Below, in pieces: positions 33,484-45,009 of a DNA stretch of 64,000 nucleotides. The stretch's first letter is position 1, and each line of letters begins with the position of its first letter. Origin of the DNA: Ovis canadensis. Taxonomy: Eukaryota > Chordata > Mammalia > Artiodactyla > Bovidae. The stretch covers positions 140,804,501 through 140,868,500 of the forward strand of contig NC_091727.1 of the NCBI RefSeq assembly GCF_042477335.2. The letters run 5' to 3'. The notes below the pieces were generated by a model. That model searched no databases, was not told the DNA's origin, and saw only the letters and a program-made list of their open reading frames with translations. The position numbers and the translations under genes were made by a program.

Positions 33484-34797
33484 TCAGTTCAGTTCAGTCA
33501 CTCAGTCGTGTCCGACTCTCTGCAACCCCATGAATCGTAGCACGCCAGGCCTCCCTGTCCATCACCAACTCCCGGAGTACACTCAGACATGCCCATCGAG
33601 TCTGTGATGCCATTCAGCCATCTCATCCTCTGTCGTCCCCTTCTCCTCCTGCCCCCAATCCCTCCCATCATCAGAGTCTTCTCCAATGAGTCAACTCTTC
33701 GCATGAGGTGGCCAAAGTATTGGAGTTTCAGCTTTAGCATCATTCCTTCCAAAGTACACCCAGGGCTGATCTCCTTCTGAATGGACTGGTTGGACCTCCT
33801 TTCAGTCCAAGGGACTCTCAAGAGTCTTCTCCAACACCACAGTTCAAAAGCATCAATTCTTTGGTGCTCAGCCTTCTTCACAGTCCAACTCTCACATCCA
33901 AACATGACCACTGGAAAAACCATAGCCTTGACTAGACCCACCTTTGTTGGCAAAGTAATGTCTCTGCTTTTCAACATATTATCTAGGTTGGTCATAACTT
34001 TTCTTCCAAGGAGTAAGTGTCTTTTGATTTCATGGCTGCAGATACACCACCTGCAGTGATTTTGGAGCCCCCCCCCCCCAGATAAAGTCAGACACTGTTT
34101 CCACTATTTCCCCATCTATTTCCCATGAAGTGATGGGACCAGATGCCATGATCTTTGTTTTCTGAATGTTGAACTTTAAGCCAACATTTTCACTCTCCAC
34201 TTTCACTTTCATCAAGAGGCTTTTTAGTTCCTCTTCACTTTCTGCCATAAGGGTGGTGTCATCTGCATATCTGAGGTTATTGATATTTCTCCCGGCAATC
34301 TTGATTCACAGCTTGTGTTTCTTCCAGTCCAACATTTCTCGTGATGTACTCTGCATGTAAGTTAAATAAGCAGGGTGACAATATGCAGCCTTGACGTACT
34401 CCTTTTCCTATTTGGAACCAGTCTGTTGTTCCATGTCCAGTTCTAACTGTTGCTTCCTGACCTGCATATAGGTTTCTCAAGAGGCAGGTCAGGTGATCTG
34501 GTATTCCCATCTCTTTCAGAATTTTCCACAGTTTATTGTGATCCACACAGTCAAAGGCTTTGGCATAGTCAAAAAAGCAGAAAGAGATGTTTTTCTGGAC
34601 CTCTCTTGTTTTTTCCATGATCCAGCAGATGTTGGCAATTTGGTCTCTGGTTCCTCTGCCTTTTCTCAAACCAGCTTGAACATCAGGGAGTTCACGGTTC
34701 ACGTATTGCTGAAGCCTGGCTTGGAGAATTTTGAGCATTACTTTACTAGCATGTGAGATAAGTGCAATTGTGTGGTTGTTTGAGCATTCTTTGGCAT
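33484..34797 (-). mobile_element. BovB 3' part, antisense
   Basis: 1.3 kb of BovB from the TTCAGTTCAGTTCAGTCACT end to the RT N-terminal part. RT frames at 33498-33995 and 34277-34738 are long and contain FDYAKAFDCVD and RQGCILSPCLF. YADD is present near 34262. An insertion in a run of 12 C at 34068-34079 breaks the frame. Relatively young. Confidence 0.93.
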
Positions 34798-34805
34798 GGA
34801 TTAGT

Positions 34806-35265
34806 TCACCAAAAATAAATTCAATTATGAAATAATGCCATTTGCAGCAACAGAGATAGACCTAGAGATTGTCATACTGAGTGAAGTAACTCAGACAGAG
34901 AGAAAGACAAATATGATGATATCACTTCTACATGGAATCTAAAAAAAAGGGTACAAGTTTACTTATTTACAAAGCAGAAATAGAGTCACAGATATAGAAA
35001 AGAAACATGGTTACCAGGGGAGAAGAGGGGGAGGCATAAATTGGGAGATTGAGATTGACATATATACACTGTTATGTACAAAATAGATAACTAATAAAGA
35101 CCTACTATATAGCACAGGAAACTCTACTCAATACTCTGTAACGACCTATATGGTGAAAGAATCTAAAACAGAGTTGATATATGTATATGTATAACTGATT
35201 CACTTTGCTGTGCACCCAAAAATTACACAATGGTGTAAATCACCTATACTCAAATAAATATTTTT
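34806..35265 (+). mobile_element. L1 3' end, sense
   Basis: ATGCCATTTGCAGCAACAGA, ACATGGTTACCAGGGGAG, CTATATAGCACAGGAAACTC and GCACCCAAAAATTACACAAT are L1 3' region in sense. It is similar in type to 5387-5815 but a separate copy. Confidence 0.82.
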
Positions 35266-36457
35266 TAAATGTTCAATATTCATATATATTCATATTAAAA
35301 TGGAAGAAAGATGATATAGAAGAAACTAAAATCTCCCAGAGCTATCACTTGCCCTTAGCTTGATTATTACTAGCTAGCTCCTATTACCCATAATGCTTGT
35401 CTTTTATAGCATAAATAATAATTTAAAAAAATTTTGATGATGGAAAATATCAGATATATACAGAAGGATATATAATAGTATAATGGACCTCCATGTACTG
35501 ATCATGCAGCTTCAACAATTATCAACACGTGGCCAATCTTGTTTTATTTATCCATCTATCCCATCCCCCTTCTCACTAGATCACTTTGGAGAATAGTCTA
35601 TACATTTATTTTCATTCCAAAAATGCTTTCAGCCATCAGCATCAGAGTATCCACGAAGAAAACAGCAAGCACAAAGACTCAGCCAGATACTGCCAGTACC
35701 CCAGTGCTTACAGGAGAGCAAAGTCAACAAAATCCTTCACCTTTATCCAGAAAATGCCTAATATCTTGCTAAAGTTTAAGTTTCCAATTTTTCCCTTAAA
35801 CCAATTAGTATCCATGACTATGGTATACCAAAGCTAATTAAAGTAACAGTGCTTTCCAGAAAACTCTTAATGTCTTCCAAAGTTTAAGTTTGTAAATTTA
35901 TAGCTATCCTGTAAAATTCAGTCCATATGGATAACAGAAAAAGAATTGACCTGAAAATGAGATTTGGGTTAGTCTCAGTTTTGCTCATTTTCTTTAGTGT
36001 GTCCTTAAGTGCATCACCTAAAACTCTGAGCCTGTTCCCTCTGAGGATAAGAGCCATAGTTCCATATTATTCAAGCTTCATATCTCTGAGTCTTTAATAA
36101 ATTGACTTTGAGTAGCACTCTCTCCTGATGGAGTTAGAAGGTAAAGCTTAAATGCTCTTCACAAAGAGTTAGCTGTAGTTTAAAAGTGCTCTAAAGATTA
36201 AGGTTAAGATAAAGTAGGACTTTAAGAAAATCTTTAAAATACAAATTTCAACTATATATACTATCACTGCTATTCCAAGAGTCTACTCTTTGTGAGATGT
36301 TCTTCTAGCACACATATGTAGACACAACCAGAAATTGCTGTTTAAAGAGCTGGAAAATCATTGACTTGCTATACACTGGAATGCTCAACTAAGACTGTGT
36401 TAAACTAGAATTCACTTTCAGTTAAATTTCAGGATCAGATTTTACCATGGTCTTAAT
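35266..36457. other. no gene; possible old L1 scrap
   Basis: About 35420-35560 (ATAGTATAATGGACCTCCAT, CTTCAACAATTATCAACACG) resembles an old L1M 3' UTR. The rest is AT-rich and unassigned, with a diverged direct repeat at 35747-35892. Confidence 0.45.
35747..35892. repeat. diverged direct repeat, 109-bp spacing
   Basis: CCAGAAAATGCCTAATATCT...AAAGTTTAAGTTT at 35747-35783 recurs as CCAGAAAACTCTTAATGTCT...AAAGTTTAAGTTT at 35856-35892. The sequence between is not obviously repeated. Confidence 0.6.
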
Positions 36458-36467
36458 AAGACACCTT

Positions 36468-36944
36468 CAGTTCAGTTCAGTTCAGTTGCTCAGTCGTGTC
36501 CAACTCTTTGTGACCCCATGAATCAAAGGACGCCAGGCCTCCCTGTCCATCACCAACTCCCGGAGTTCACTCAGACTCATGTCCATCGAGTCAGTGATGC
36601 GATCCAGCTATTTCATCCTCTGTCATCCCCTTCTCCTCCTGCCCCCAATCCCTCCCAGCATCAGAGTCTTCTCCAATGAGTCAGCTCTTCGCATGAGGTG
36701 GCCAAAGTACTGGAGTTTCAGCTTCAGCATCATTCCCTCCAAAGAAATCCCAGGGCTGATTTCCTTCCATATGGACTGGTTGTATCTCCTTGCAGTCCAA
36801 GGGACTCTCAAGAGTCTTCTCCAACACCACAGTTCAAAAGCATCAATTCTTCGGCGCTCAGCTTTCTTCACAGTCCAACTCTCACATCCATACATGACCA
36901 CTGGAAAAACCATAGCCTTGACTAGACCCACCTTTGTTGGCAAC
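36468..36944 (-). mobile_element. BovB 3' end with 10-bp duplication
   Basis: 477 bp of antisense BovB starting CAGTTCAGTTCAGTTCAG, flanked by perfect AAGACACCTT at 36458-36467 and 36945-36954. The minus-strand frame at 36623-36946 has no stop and includes MYGCESWTVKKAERR, so this is a recent 5'-truncated copy. Confidence 0.95.
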
Positions 36945-36954
36945 AAGACACCTT

Positions 36955-38267
36955 AGGAAATAATATTTATACTCTATATGCTTATCAGTGTCATTTCTAG
37001 AAAATTACTGAATACAAAAATGCTTCTAGAAGGAAAAATTTTCTCTGGATTGAAAATTCTCCCTGGTAGTTTGCATTATTAATATTCAAACTCCATCCAC
37101 ATCCCACCCTGAGAAAATCTAGAGAATGGCAAGACTGAGCATACTCTGATTTTTTCCTTTAGTGCATTGCAACAACCAGCTCATGGGAGCAAACTGCTGT
37201 GCACAATGAGATGCAACTTCTAATTCCCTTCAAATTTACTCACTAAAATCATAATAAATTCATCTTACATTTTGATGTCTTGTCCATTTGCGGAAAGTCT
37301 TCAATTTCCAATCCTTCTGTTGCTGCTTTTACCTGGGAGTGGGAGCAAGGGGTAGGGTTCCACAAACTTCTCTGGAAAGGTAAGTAGTCTGGTCTTCAAG
37401 ATCCTACCTCTATATGCAGACCCTGATCATGGTTAGTTAGCCACTTCCTGCATGTATATCTATTCACTTCAAAACTTCTTCAATAATTTCTGACTACCTG
37501 CAATTCCCTTCCCTCTCCTAGCTCTCCTAGTTCCTGTCCACTGTGAATTTTCTGGTTGCTTGTCCATGATATAGATTTGCTTTCCACTAAGACAGTGAAT
37601 TTGCTTTCTCTTATACTTCAAGTATCCTATCTCATGACAGATTTGTTGATTGCTAGCCACTAGGCTTGGAATTTCCTATCCACTTTAAAAGCCCACTCTA
37701 TTTTTCACCACAACCCAGAATAACTGGTTTGTTGGTAACTATACTCTAGTTTCCTGCCCACTTTGAGATCATACTTGTACCACATCTGTCTATTATAACT
37801 TGCTTCTCTCATGCCCTGGTATTTTCTTCACAGTAGGAGATTCTCACACTCCTATGCATTTTTCTTCACCACAATTTCACTTTAGGACAAAAACCATTAT
37901 TGGTTGTGGTCACATCATCTTTTCAGTAAACATCTGGATTGTCATCTGTACTCCTCTGTGAGGAGACTCTCACACTCCACTGAAACTAATCTTAATTGTG
38001 ATATATGTATGATCCCCATCTTGTTTCAGGAAAACTTACTTACATAGATTATGCAACACAAACAACTAGTCATGAAGCCAAAATCTTTGGATGTAATTTT
38101 GGAAGTGAATATTTTTCTTCTCCTTCTTCAGAGAGGTGTTTATTTATTTATAACCCCAAGATTAACTCATCCAGAAGCCACTAACACTGGAATAATTTTG
38201 GTGGTTTTGATTTTCACTGTTTGCTTTCAGGTAAGACTTTCTTTTATGGTTCAGATCATGCTTAATT
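36955..38267. other. no gene recognised
   Basis: Pyrimidine-biased on the plus strand from about 37450 on. Weak internal similarity (AGGAGATTCTCACACTCC near 37845 and AGGAGACTCTCACACTCC near 37961) suggests it may be an eroded leftward extension of the repeat array that follows. Confidence 0.4.
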
Positions 38268-38425
38268 CTTCCAGGATCCCTGGGTCAGGAAGATCACTTG
38301 GAGAAGGAAATGGCACCCCACTCCAGTATTCTTGCCTGGAGAATCCCATGGATGGAGGAGCCTGGTGGGCTACAGTCCACGGGGTTGCAAAGAGTCAGAC
38401 ACGACTTCACTTTCACTTTCGTCAT
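38268..38425 (+). mobile_element. Bov-tA/Bov-A fragment, sense
   Basis: Starts within the head at TCCAGGATCCCTGGGTCAGG, then the Bov-A body to GACACGACTTCACTTTCACT. 5'-truncated; the duplication is unclear. Confidence 0.85.
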
Positions 38426-38479
38426 ATATAATAATTAGTTTGTCCTCTTGTAATGATAGTCTCTGATTGGCTCTGTCTT

Positions 38480-39225
38480 CTATTACATAACTCTTTTCAA
38501 GAAAGTTGTGTTCTTATCCCCTAACCCTCGTAGAACACACCCCAGGAAGTTCTGCGCTCACAATGGCAGTCTATCAGGAGCATCTAGAGGAAGACGCTTA
38601 GTTTCACTTTCTTTCAACCCAAAATGTTCAGATCTGCTCCAAGACAATCAGTTCCCCAGAATGTTCTGTTCTCAAGTTCTCAAACCTATACTCAGGGGTG
38701 TGGGCTTCTTAAATTTTTTTTCGTCATATTCTGAACCAGTCTTTCTTCCAGAAAATTCTCTGCTTACTCTTCACTCCAATATAGTCCCTCTCAGAAATCT
38801 CATGGAAGGAAACATAGTTCAGTACTTCTTCCATCAGTCACATTCTGACATCATGAAGTTTCATCCTCATACCATCACTATATCAGAAATACCCTGGTTA
38901 AAACAAAGCTTAGTTCAGTTCTCCCTCAATCAATCATGTTCTGCCCCCTCATCTGTACTTCTCTGACAATGTTCAGTCCTCATGTAACCATCTCAAAGGA
39001 ACCCCATGAATGGGGACTTTTTCAGTCCTCCCTCATCCAGTTATGTTCTGAGACTTTCTCCTGACCTTACTCCTTCCAGAAAGTTCTATTTCAATCCCTG
39101 CCTACCCCAGAGATATTCAAAGAAATCCCAAGAAGTGGAAACTTATTTCAATTCTCCTCTGAGTAATTTTCCTAGACTGTTGTATCTTCATCCAGCCATT
39201 CTCACAGAAACTTCCAGGGTGGACA
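38480..39225. repeat. degenerate ~110-bp tandem array, first orientation
   Basis: At least five units with the skeleton TTCAGT-CTCCCTC-ATC---CATGTTCTG ... CTTCCAGAAAGTTCT. Unit starts are seen near 38602, 38817, 38912, 39019 and 39148, with spacing about 95-130 bp and heavy divergence. No intact frame is shared by the units; a 152-codon frame at 38508-38966 crosses unit borders and is probably chance. Confidence 0.62.
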
Positions 39226-39234
39226 AAATGAGTA

Positions 39235-40430
39235 TGGAACACCCTAAAGAAAACGAAAGTACAAAAGGGGGTCAGAACATGATTAGTGGAGAATTGAATT
39301 AAAACTCCTTTCCCTGGGGGTTGCTGATACCATTAAGTTATGATAACAGAACTGTTTGGAACAAATTGAGGTCAGGAGGCATAGTCAAGGGGTTGGTTGA
39401 AGGAGAAATGAACTAAAATCCCTCCTCTAGGGTTTTTTTTTTTTTAAGGGTGAATTTGTGAGGGGGTGTAAAAACAGATCTTTTTGGAAGAAGTAAAGGC
39501 CTGGGAACAGATCCAAATATGATTATTTGAATAAGAACTAAACTAAAGCTGCTACCCTAGGTGTTTCTGATAGAGTAAGGGTATGAGGACAGATGTTTCC
39601 TGAAAATGTAAAGATCAGAAAGTGGAGACAGAATGTAATTGGTTGAATCAACTAAGTTCCACCCAGTGAGATTTCTGTGAGGATGAAGGGATAAAGACAA
39701 AACTATTTGGAAGAAGTAAAGGTCATCAGGTCAGCTCAGAAAGTGATTAGATAATGATGAATTAAATAGCTGATTTCACAGGAGGTTTTTGTATTGGAAC
39801 TGGGAAGAGGACAGAATATTCTGAGAAAAGTAAATGTGTGGGAATAGTTTGAAATATTGTTGGTTGAAAGAGATCTGAGCTAAGCTTGTTTTCCTGGATA
39901 TTTCGGATGAAGTCAGAGTATGAGCATAGAACTTTCTAGAAGAGATAATCTGTCTCCACTTCAGGTTTATATGAGGCTTGAGGCAATGGGAATGAGAATA
40001 GAAACTCTAGGCAAAGTGGCACCCCACTCCAGTACTCTTGCTTGGAAAGTCCCATGGACGGAGGAGCCTGGAAGGCTGTAGTCCATGCGGTCGCTGAGGG
40101 TCGGACACGACTGAACAACTTCACTTTCACTTTTCACTTTCATGCATTGGAGAAGAAAATGGCAACACACTCCAGTGTTCTTTCCTGGAGAATCCCAGGG
40201 ACGGGGAGCCTGATGGGCTGCTGTCTACGGGGTCGCACAGAGTTGGACATGACTGAAGTGACTTGGCAGCAGCAGGCAAAGTAAAGATTTGGAAGTAGAT
40301 CTAAACATGACTGGTTAGAGGAGAACAGATCTAAGCTGGATATGTTCTGTAATGGTTTTATGAGACAACTTTCCAGAAGAAGCAAAGGTCAGGAAGTGGG
40401 GCTGCCCAGTGACCCTCCTGACATGTCTAC
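39235..40430. repeat. degenerate ~110-bp tandem array, opposite orientation
   Basis: About eight units with the skeleton GAACTAAA-CTCC-CCTAGG-TTTCTG ... GAACTTTTTGGAAGAAGTAAAGGTCAGGAA ... ATGATTGGTTGAA. Unit starts lie near 39293, 39409, 39534, 39645, 39760, 39873, 39960 and 40328. Reverse complemented, the skeleton matches the array at 38480-39225, so the two arrays face each other. A Bov-A2 interrupts the seventh unit. Confidence 0.66.
40018..40273 (+). mobile_element. Bov-A2 SINE inside the repeat array
   Basis: Two sense Bov-A units with the linker CTTCACTTTCACTTTTCACT, flanked by perfect AGGCAAAGT at 40009-40017 and 40274-40282. Removing it restores the ~110-bp periodicity. Confidence 0.95.
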
Positions 40431-40752
40431 CTGAACTGTTCTTTTCCTAGAATGTTCTTTGCTCATTCCTTCACACTTACATGATCATCCAGAGGAGGGT
40501 GCTATTTTATTTCTCCCTCCATCAACATCAATTGAGGCCAATTACCTCTACTATGGTTTCCCTTTGGTTCACAAGCCCTAAGTGGGTCCAGCTCTGACTA
40601 CTTAAGCGATATTCATATGAAAAGAGTAAGCTGAATAATTGTATTTCAAAGAATATATAGCTCAGTAACATTCTTTTTCTTAGTATCTCAACAGAAGATA
40701 AAAAATAAAGTCAAGGCTGGTTTTATTCATGTCATTAAAAAAATTATTTCCA
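40431..40752. other. no gene seen
   Basis: Unique-looking sequence without recognised elements. Confidence 0.5.
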
Positions 40753-40978
40753 TTGCTGTATGATATAGGGAGCTCAAATGTGGTGCTCTGAGACTATCTA
40801 AAGGGGTCAGATGGGGTGGGAGGTGAGAGGGAGGTTCAAGAGAGAGGGGACAAATGTATGCTTATGGCTGATTGATATTGATGTATGGCAGAAATGAACA
40901 CAATACTGTACAGCAACTATCCTCCAATTAAAAATAAATAAATTAAAAAAAATAAAAAGTAAAACAAAATATTACCAG
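40753..40978 (+). mobile_element. L1 3' UTR end, sense
   Basis: GCTGTATGATATAGGGAGCT, AGAGGGAGGTTCAAGAGAGA, TTGATGTATGGCAGAAATGA and CCTCCAATTAAAAATAAATA are the typical tail of an artiodactyl L1 subfamily also seen at 55500-55738. Confidence 0.82.
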
Positions 40979-40994
40979 TTTTATATATACTTTG

Positions 40995-42156
40995 AGGCAG
41001 AGGAACCAGAGATCAAATTGCCAACATTCATTGGATCATAGAAAAAGTGAGAGAGTTCCAGAAAAACATCTATTTCTGCTTTATTGATTATGCCAAAGCC
41101 TTTGACTATGTGGATCACAATAAACTGTAGAAAATTCTGAAAGAGATGGGAATACCGGACCACTTGACCTGCCTCCTGAAAAATCTGTATGCAGGTCAGG
41201 AAGCAACAGTCAGAAGTAGACATGGAACAACAGACTCGTACCAAATCAGGAAAGGAGGACATCAAGGCTATATATTGTCATCCTGCTTATTTAACTTATA
41301 TGCAGAGTACATCATGCAAATTCTGGGCTGGATGAAGCACAAGCAGGAATCAAGATTGCTGGGAGAAATATCAATGACCTCAGATATGCAGATGACACCA
41401 CCCTTATGGCAGAAAGTGAAGAAGAACTAAAGAGCCTCTTGATGAAAATGAAAGAAGAGAGTGAAAAAGTTGGCTTAAAACTCAGCATTCAGAAAACTAA
41501 GATCACGGCATCCGATCCCATCACTTCATGGCAAATAGTTGGGGAAAGAATGGAAACAGTGGCATACTTTCTTTTGGGGGGCTCCAAAATCACTGCAGGT
41601 GATGACTGCAGCCATGAAAGTAAAAGACATTTGCTCCTTGGAAGAAAAGCTATGACAAACCTAGACAGAATATTACAAAGCAGAGACATTACTTTACTGA
41701 CAAAGGTCTGTCTAGTCAAGACTATGTTTTTTTCAGTAGTCATGTATGGATGTGAGAGTTGGACTATAAGGAAAGCTGAGTGGCAAAGAATTGATGCTTT
41801 TGAACTGTGGTGTTGGAGAAGACTCTTGAGAGTCCCTTGGACAGCAAGGAGATCAAATGAGTCAATCCTAAAGGAACTTAATCCTGAATATTCATTGGAA
41901 GGACTGATGCTGAAGCTCCAACACTTTGGCCACCTGATGAAAGGAACTGACTCACTGGAAAAGACCCTGATGCTGGGAAAGATTGAAGGCAGGATGAGAA
42001 GGGGATGACAGGATGAGATGGTTGGATGGCATCACCGACTCAATGGACACGAGTCTGAACAAGTTCTGGGAGTTGGTGATGGACGGGGAAGCCTGGCATG
42101 CTGCAGTCCACGGGATCACAAAGAGTCGGACGTGACTGAGCCACTGAACTGAACTG
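40995..42156 (+). mobile_element. BovB 3' half with 10-bp duplication
   Basis: 1162 bp of sense BovB, flanked by ATATACTTTG at 40985-40994 and 42157-42166. It starts inside the RT (AACCAGAGATCAAATTGCCA) and ends with the standard CACTGAACTGAACTG tail. Confidence 0.95.
41146..42008 (+). pseudogene. BovB reverse transcriptase, C-terminal part
   Basis: Two overlapping frames (41146-41430 and 41406-42008) carry the RT from the finger/palm side to the C terminus. The palm motif DLRYADDTTLMAES is intact, but its frame shifts just before it, and RQGC reads HQGY at the motif B position. The C-terminal block contains YGCESWTIRKAEWQRID and WCWRRLLRVPWTARRS. The endonuclease is missing, so it is non-functional. 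Confidence 0.88.
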
Positions 42157-42245
42157 ATATACTTTGCGAGTCAGGGAATGAATATCGTTATTCATACAAA
42201 ATGTAACAGAGCCTCTAGACTCTCCCCAGAAAGTTTGTTTAAAGC

Positions 42246-43312
42246 AAATTCATGAGTTAGAACATGTTAGAACCTTGTATGGAACAACTTACTGGTTCAA
42301 GATTGAGAAATATGTATGACAGTGCTGTCTGCTGTCACCCTGTTTATTTAATCTATATGCTGAAGACTGCGTGAGACATGCCAGGCTGGAATCAAGATAG
42401 GCGGGAGAAACATCAAAAACCTCAGATATGTGGATGATACCCTTCTAATGGCAGAAAGTGAAGAGGAACTAAAGAACCTCTTGATGAGGGTGAAGAAGGA
42501 GAGTGAATGAGCCAGCTCAAAACTAAAAATTAAAAAAATAAAGATCATGGCATCCAGCCCCATGACTTCATGGCAAATAGAAGGGGAAAAGGTGGAAGTA
42601 GTAACAGATTTCCTCTTCTTTTTCTTTTTTTTTTTTTTAGTATTTATTTTTACTTTATTTTACTTTACAATACTGTATTGGTTTTGCTATACATTGACAT
42701 GAATCCACCACGGGTGTACATGCGTTCCCTCTTCTTGAGCTCTAAAATCACTGCAGATGGTGACTGCTGCCATGAAATCAGAAGACGTTTGCTTCTTGGC
42801 AGGAATGCTATGACAACCTAGATAGTAGGTTGAAAAGCAGAGATATCACTCTGCTGATGAAGGTCTGTATAGTCATGGCTATGGTCTTCCCAGTGGTTAT
42901 GTACAGTTGTGAGAGCTAGATTGTGAAGAAGGCAGAGTGCCAAAGAGTTGATGCCTTCGAACTATGGTGCTAGAGAAGACTCCTGAGAATTCCTTGGACA
43001 GCAAGAAGATCAAACCATTCAATCTTAAGGGAAGTCAACCTTGAACACTCATTGGAAGGACTGATGCTGAAACTGAAACTCCAGTATTTGGTCATCTGAT
43101 GTGAAAAGTTGACTCACTGGAAAAGTCCCTGATGCTGGGAAAGATTGAGGGCAGAAGGAGAAGAGGGCATCAGAGGATGAGATGCTTGGATGGTATCACC
43201 AATGCAATGGAAATGAACTTGGGCAAACTTCAGGAGATGGTGAGGGACAGAGAGGCCTGGTGTGCTGTAGTCCATGGGTCACAGAGTCAGACACAACTGG
43301 GTAACTGATCAA
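42246..43312 (+). mobile_element. older BovB, sense, split by an L1 tail
   Basis: Diverged sense BovB from the RT core to the 3' end, lying 90 bp after the previous copy. The catalytic motif is YVDD (TATGTGGATGAT near 42427), and many stops are present. The L1 insertion at 42621-42727 divides it. Confidence 0.88.
42621..42727 (-). mobile_element. bovine L1 tail inside BovB
   Basis: An antisense, severely 5'-truncated L1: a poly(T) tract, then TTTATTTTACTTTACAATAC and CATGAATCCACCACGGGTGT. It is flanked by perfect 9-bp copies of CCTCTTCTT at 42612-42620 and 42728-42736. Confidence 0.92.
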
Positions 43313-43835
43313 AAACAACATGAGACAATAAATGAAATTTTTTGTTTTAGTTTTGGGATAAAAGTTTGTTGTAAATATCCAGTTGTGAATATTTTGAGAT
43401 AATTATAAATTCACATGGGGTTTTAAGAAGTAATACAGAAAGAGCTCATGTATACTTTACTCAGTTTCCCCAAATAGTAACATATTGTAAAATTATAGTA
43501 AAATATCACAATCAGGATTTTGGCATGATAATATCCACTGATATTATTCAAATTTCCCCAGTTTCACTTTAACTTATTTGTATTAGTTATATTGATATCC
43601 TCACAGTTGTATCCATGGATAGGTTCCTGTATCCACTATCACAGACAAGATATAAACAGTTCCAATGTCACATGGAACTCTCTTGTTGTGCCCTGTCCCT
43701 AAATCCTGTCAATGATTAATCTACTTTTAGATCATCTCTATAATTTGGTTTTTCAAGAATATTATATAAAAGAAATCTTATAACACATAGCATTTTTGGA
43801 TCGACAGCTTTCACTCAATATGATTTCTGTTGGTG

Positions 43836-44203
43836 TTTTTTTTTTTTTTTTCCAGCCATACCATAAGGCATGTGAGATCTTGGTTCCCTGTGTGTGCATG
43901 CATGCTAAGTCACTTCAGTCATGTCTGACTCTTTGCAACACTATGGACCATAACCTGCCAGGCTGTTCTGTCCACGGGATTCTCTTGCTAAGAATAGTGG
44001 AGTGGGTTGCCATGCCCTCCTCCAGGGGGTCTTCCCAACCCAGGAATCAAACCCACTTCTCTTCTGTCTCCTGCATTGACCGGCGTGTTCTTTACCACTA
44101 GCGCCACCTGGGGAGCCCCTTAGCTCCCTGACCAGGGATCAAACCTGTGCTCCCTGCAGCGGAAGCGTGAAATCTTAATTACCGGACCAACAGGGAAGTC
44201 CCT
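43836..44203 (-). mobile_element. CHR-type SINE split by a Bov-tA
   Basis: Antisense CHR: a poly(T), CCAGCCATACCATAAGGCAT and GATCTTGGTTCCCTG; then, after the inner SINE, CCCTGACCAGGGATCAAACC to ACCAACAGGGAAGTCCC. Confidence 0.85.
43893..44117 (-). mobile_element. Bov-tA SINE inside CHR SINE
   Basis: Complete antisense Bov-tA from TGCATGCATGCTAAGTCACT to CGCCACCTGGGGAGCCCC. Similar flanks TTGGTTCCCTG and TTAGCTCCCTG give a duplication with two changes. Confidence 0.9.
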
Positions 44204-44485
44204 CATTCAGGTTGTTTTGCGTAACAATAGTTTGTTCCTTTTTATTGCTGATAGTATTGTATGGAGGAACCCAAGTTTGTTTATACAATCACCCAGTGGA
44301 AAACATTTGGGTGGTTTCCACATTTGATGATTATGAATTAGGCTATGAACATTTGTGTATAGTTGTATTGTGTAAAAATAAGTTTTTACAAACTTATTGT
44401 GGGAAAAATGCCAAGGGGTGTGATTGCTGGATTGTATGATAGTTACATTTTTAGTTTTATAAGAAATTGCCAGACTTTTTCTCAG

Positions 44486-45009
44486 TAAATAACACTTTAA
44501 AAAACTTACCACATAATAGTTGTTTGCTTTTTTAACCACATATTAGCTTTATCTTTGGGAATAAGTTTTGAATTTGACAATGATGTCGAAACCATACTTG
44601 CAGAATTTTTAAAAGCAACATAGCAAATAAGCGTTTTCAGTTTGATTCATATATGCTCAAATCTCAAACATGCAGGACACATTAGAGCTTGTACAGATGG
44701 ATGGATTTTTTAATTTTATAAATGATTTGTACTTGTATTTTATATTCAGAAAAGGATTCATTCAGAAAATCACCATGGTAAGTCTACCATTAATTATTTT
44801 TAAGGAAAATATATGTTGAAATTTAAAGGATACTGATGAGAAAGAGTTGTTGAATAAAAATGACTTATGTTTTCCATCAAATTTTTCATCAGTTCTAGGA
44901 TTTGTCAGTTTACCACATAACCCTTTGCTATCACTAACAGTAACAGAATTGATTCGTTTTGTTGACTGAAAAAACTTAATAAAATGCCACAGAATATGAG
45001 CAGTTTGAG
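44486..45009. other. no gene seen
   Basis: AT-rich unique-looking sequence. Confidence 0.5.

Larger units (their letters stand above)
43335..44485 (-). mobile_element. L1M 3' UTR, antisense, with nested SINEs
   Basis: Old antisense L1 sequence (TGAGATAATTATAAATTCAC, AGTTTCCCCAAATAGTAACA, CTTTCACTCAATATGATTTC). After the SINEs it continues with TTTTATTGCTGATAGTATTG to GAAATTGCCAGACTTTTTCT. One host element, two nested insertions. Confidence 0.75.

Noticed and set aside
38508..38966. 152-codon plus-strand frame
   Set aside because: It crosses several units of the degenerate tandem repeat and does not keep a common frame between units.
38480..40430. Spaced repeats resembling a CRISPR array
   Set aside because: Units are long, diverged and without constant short repeats between unique spacers; the genome is mammalian.
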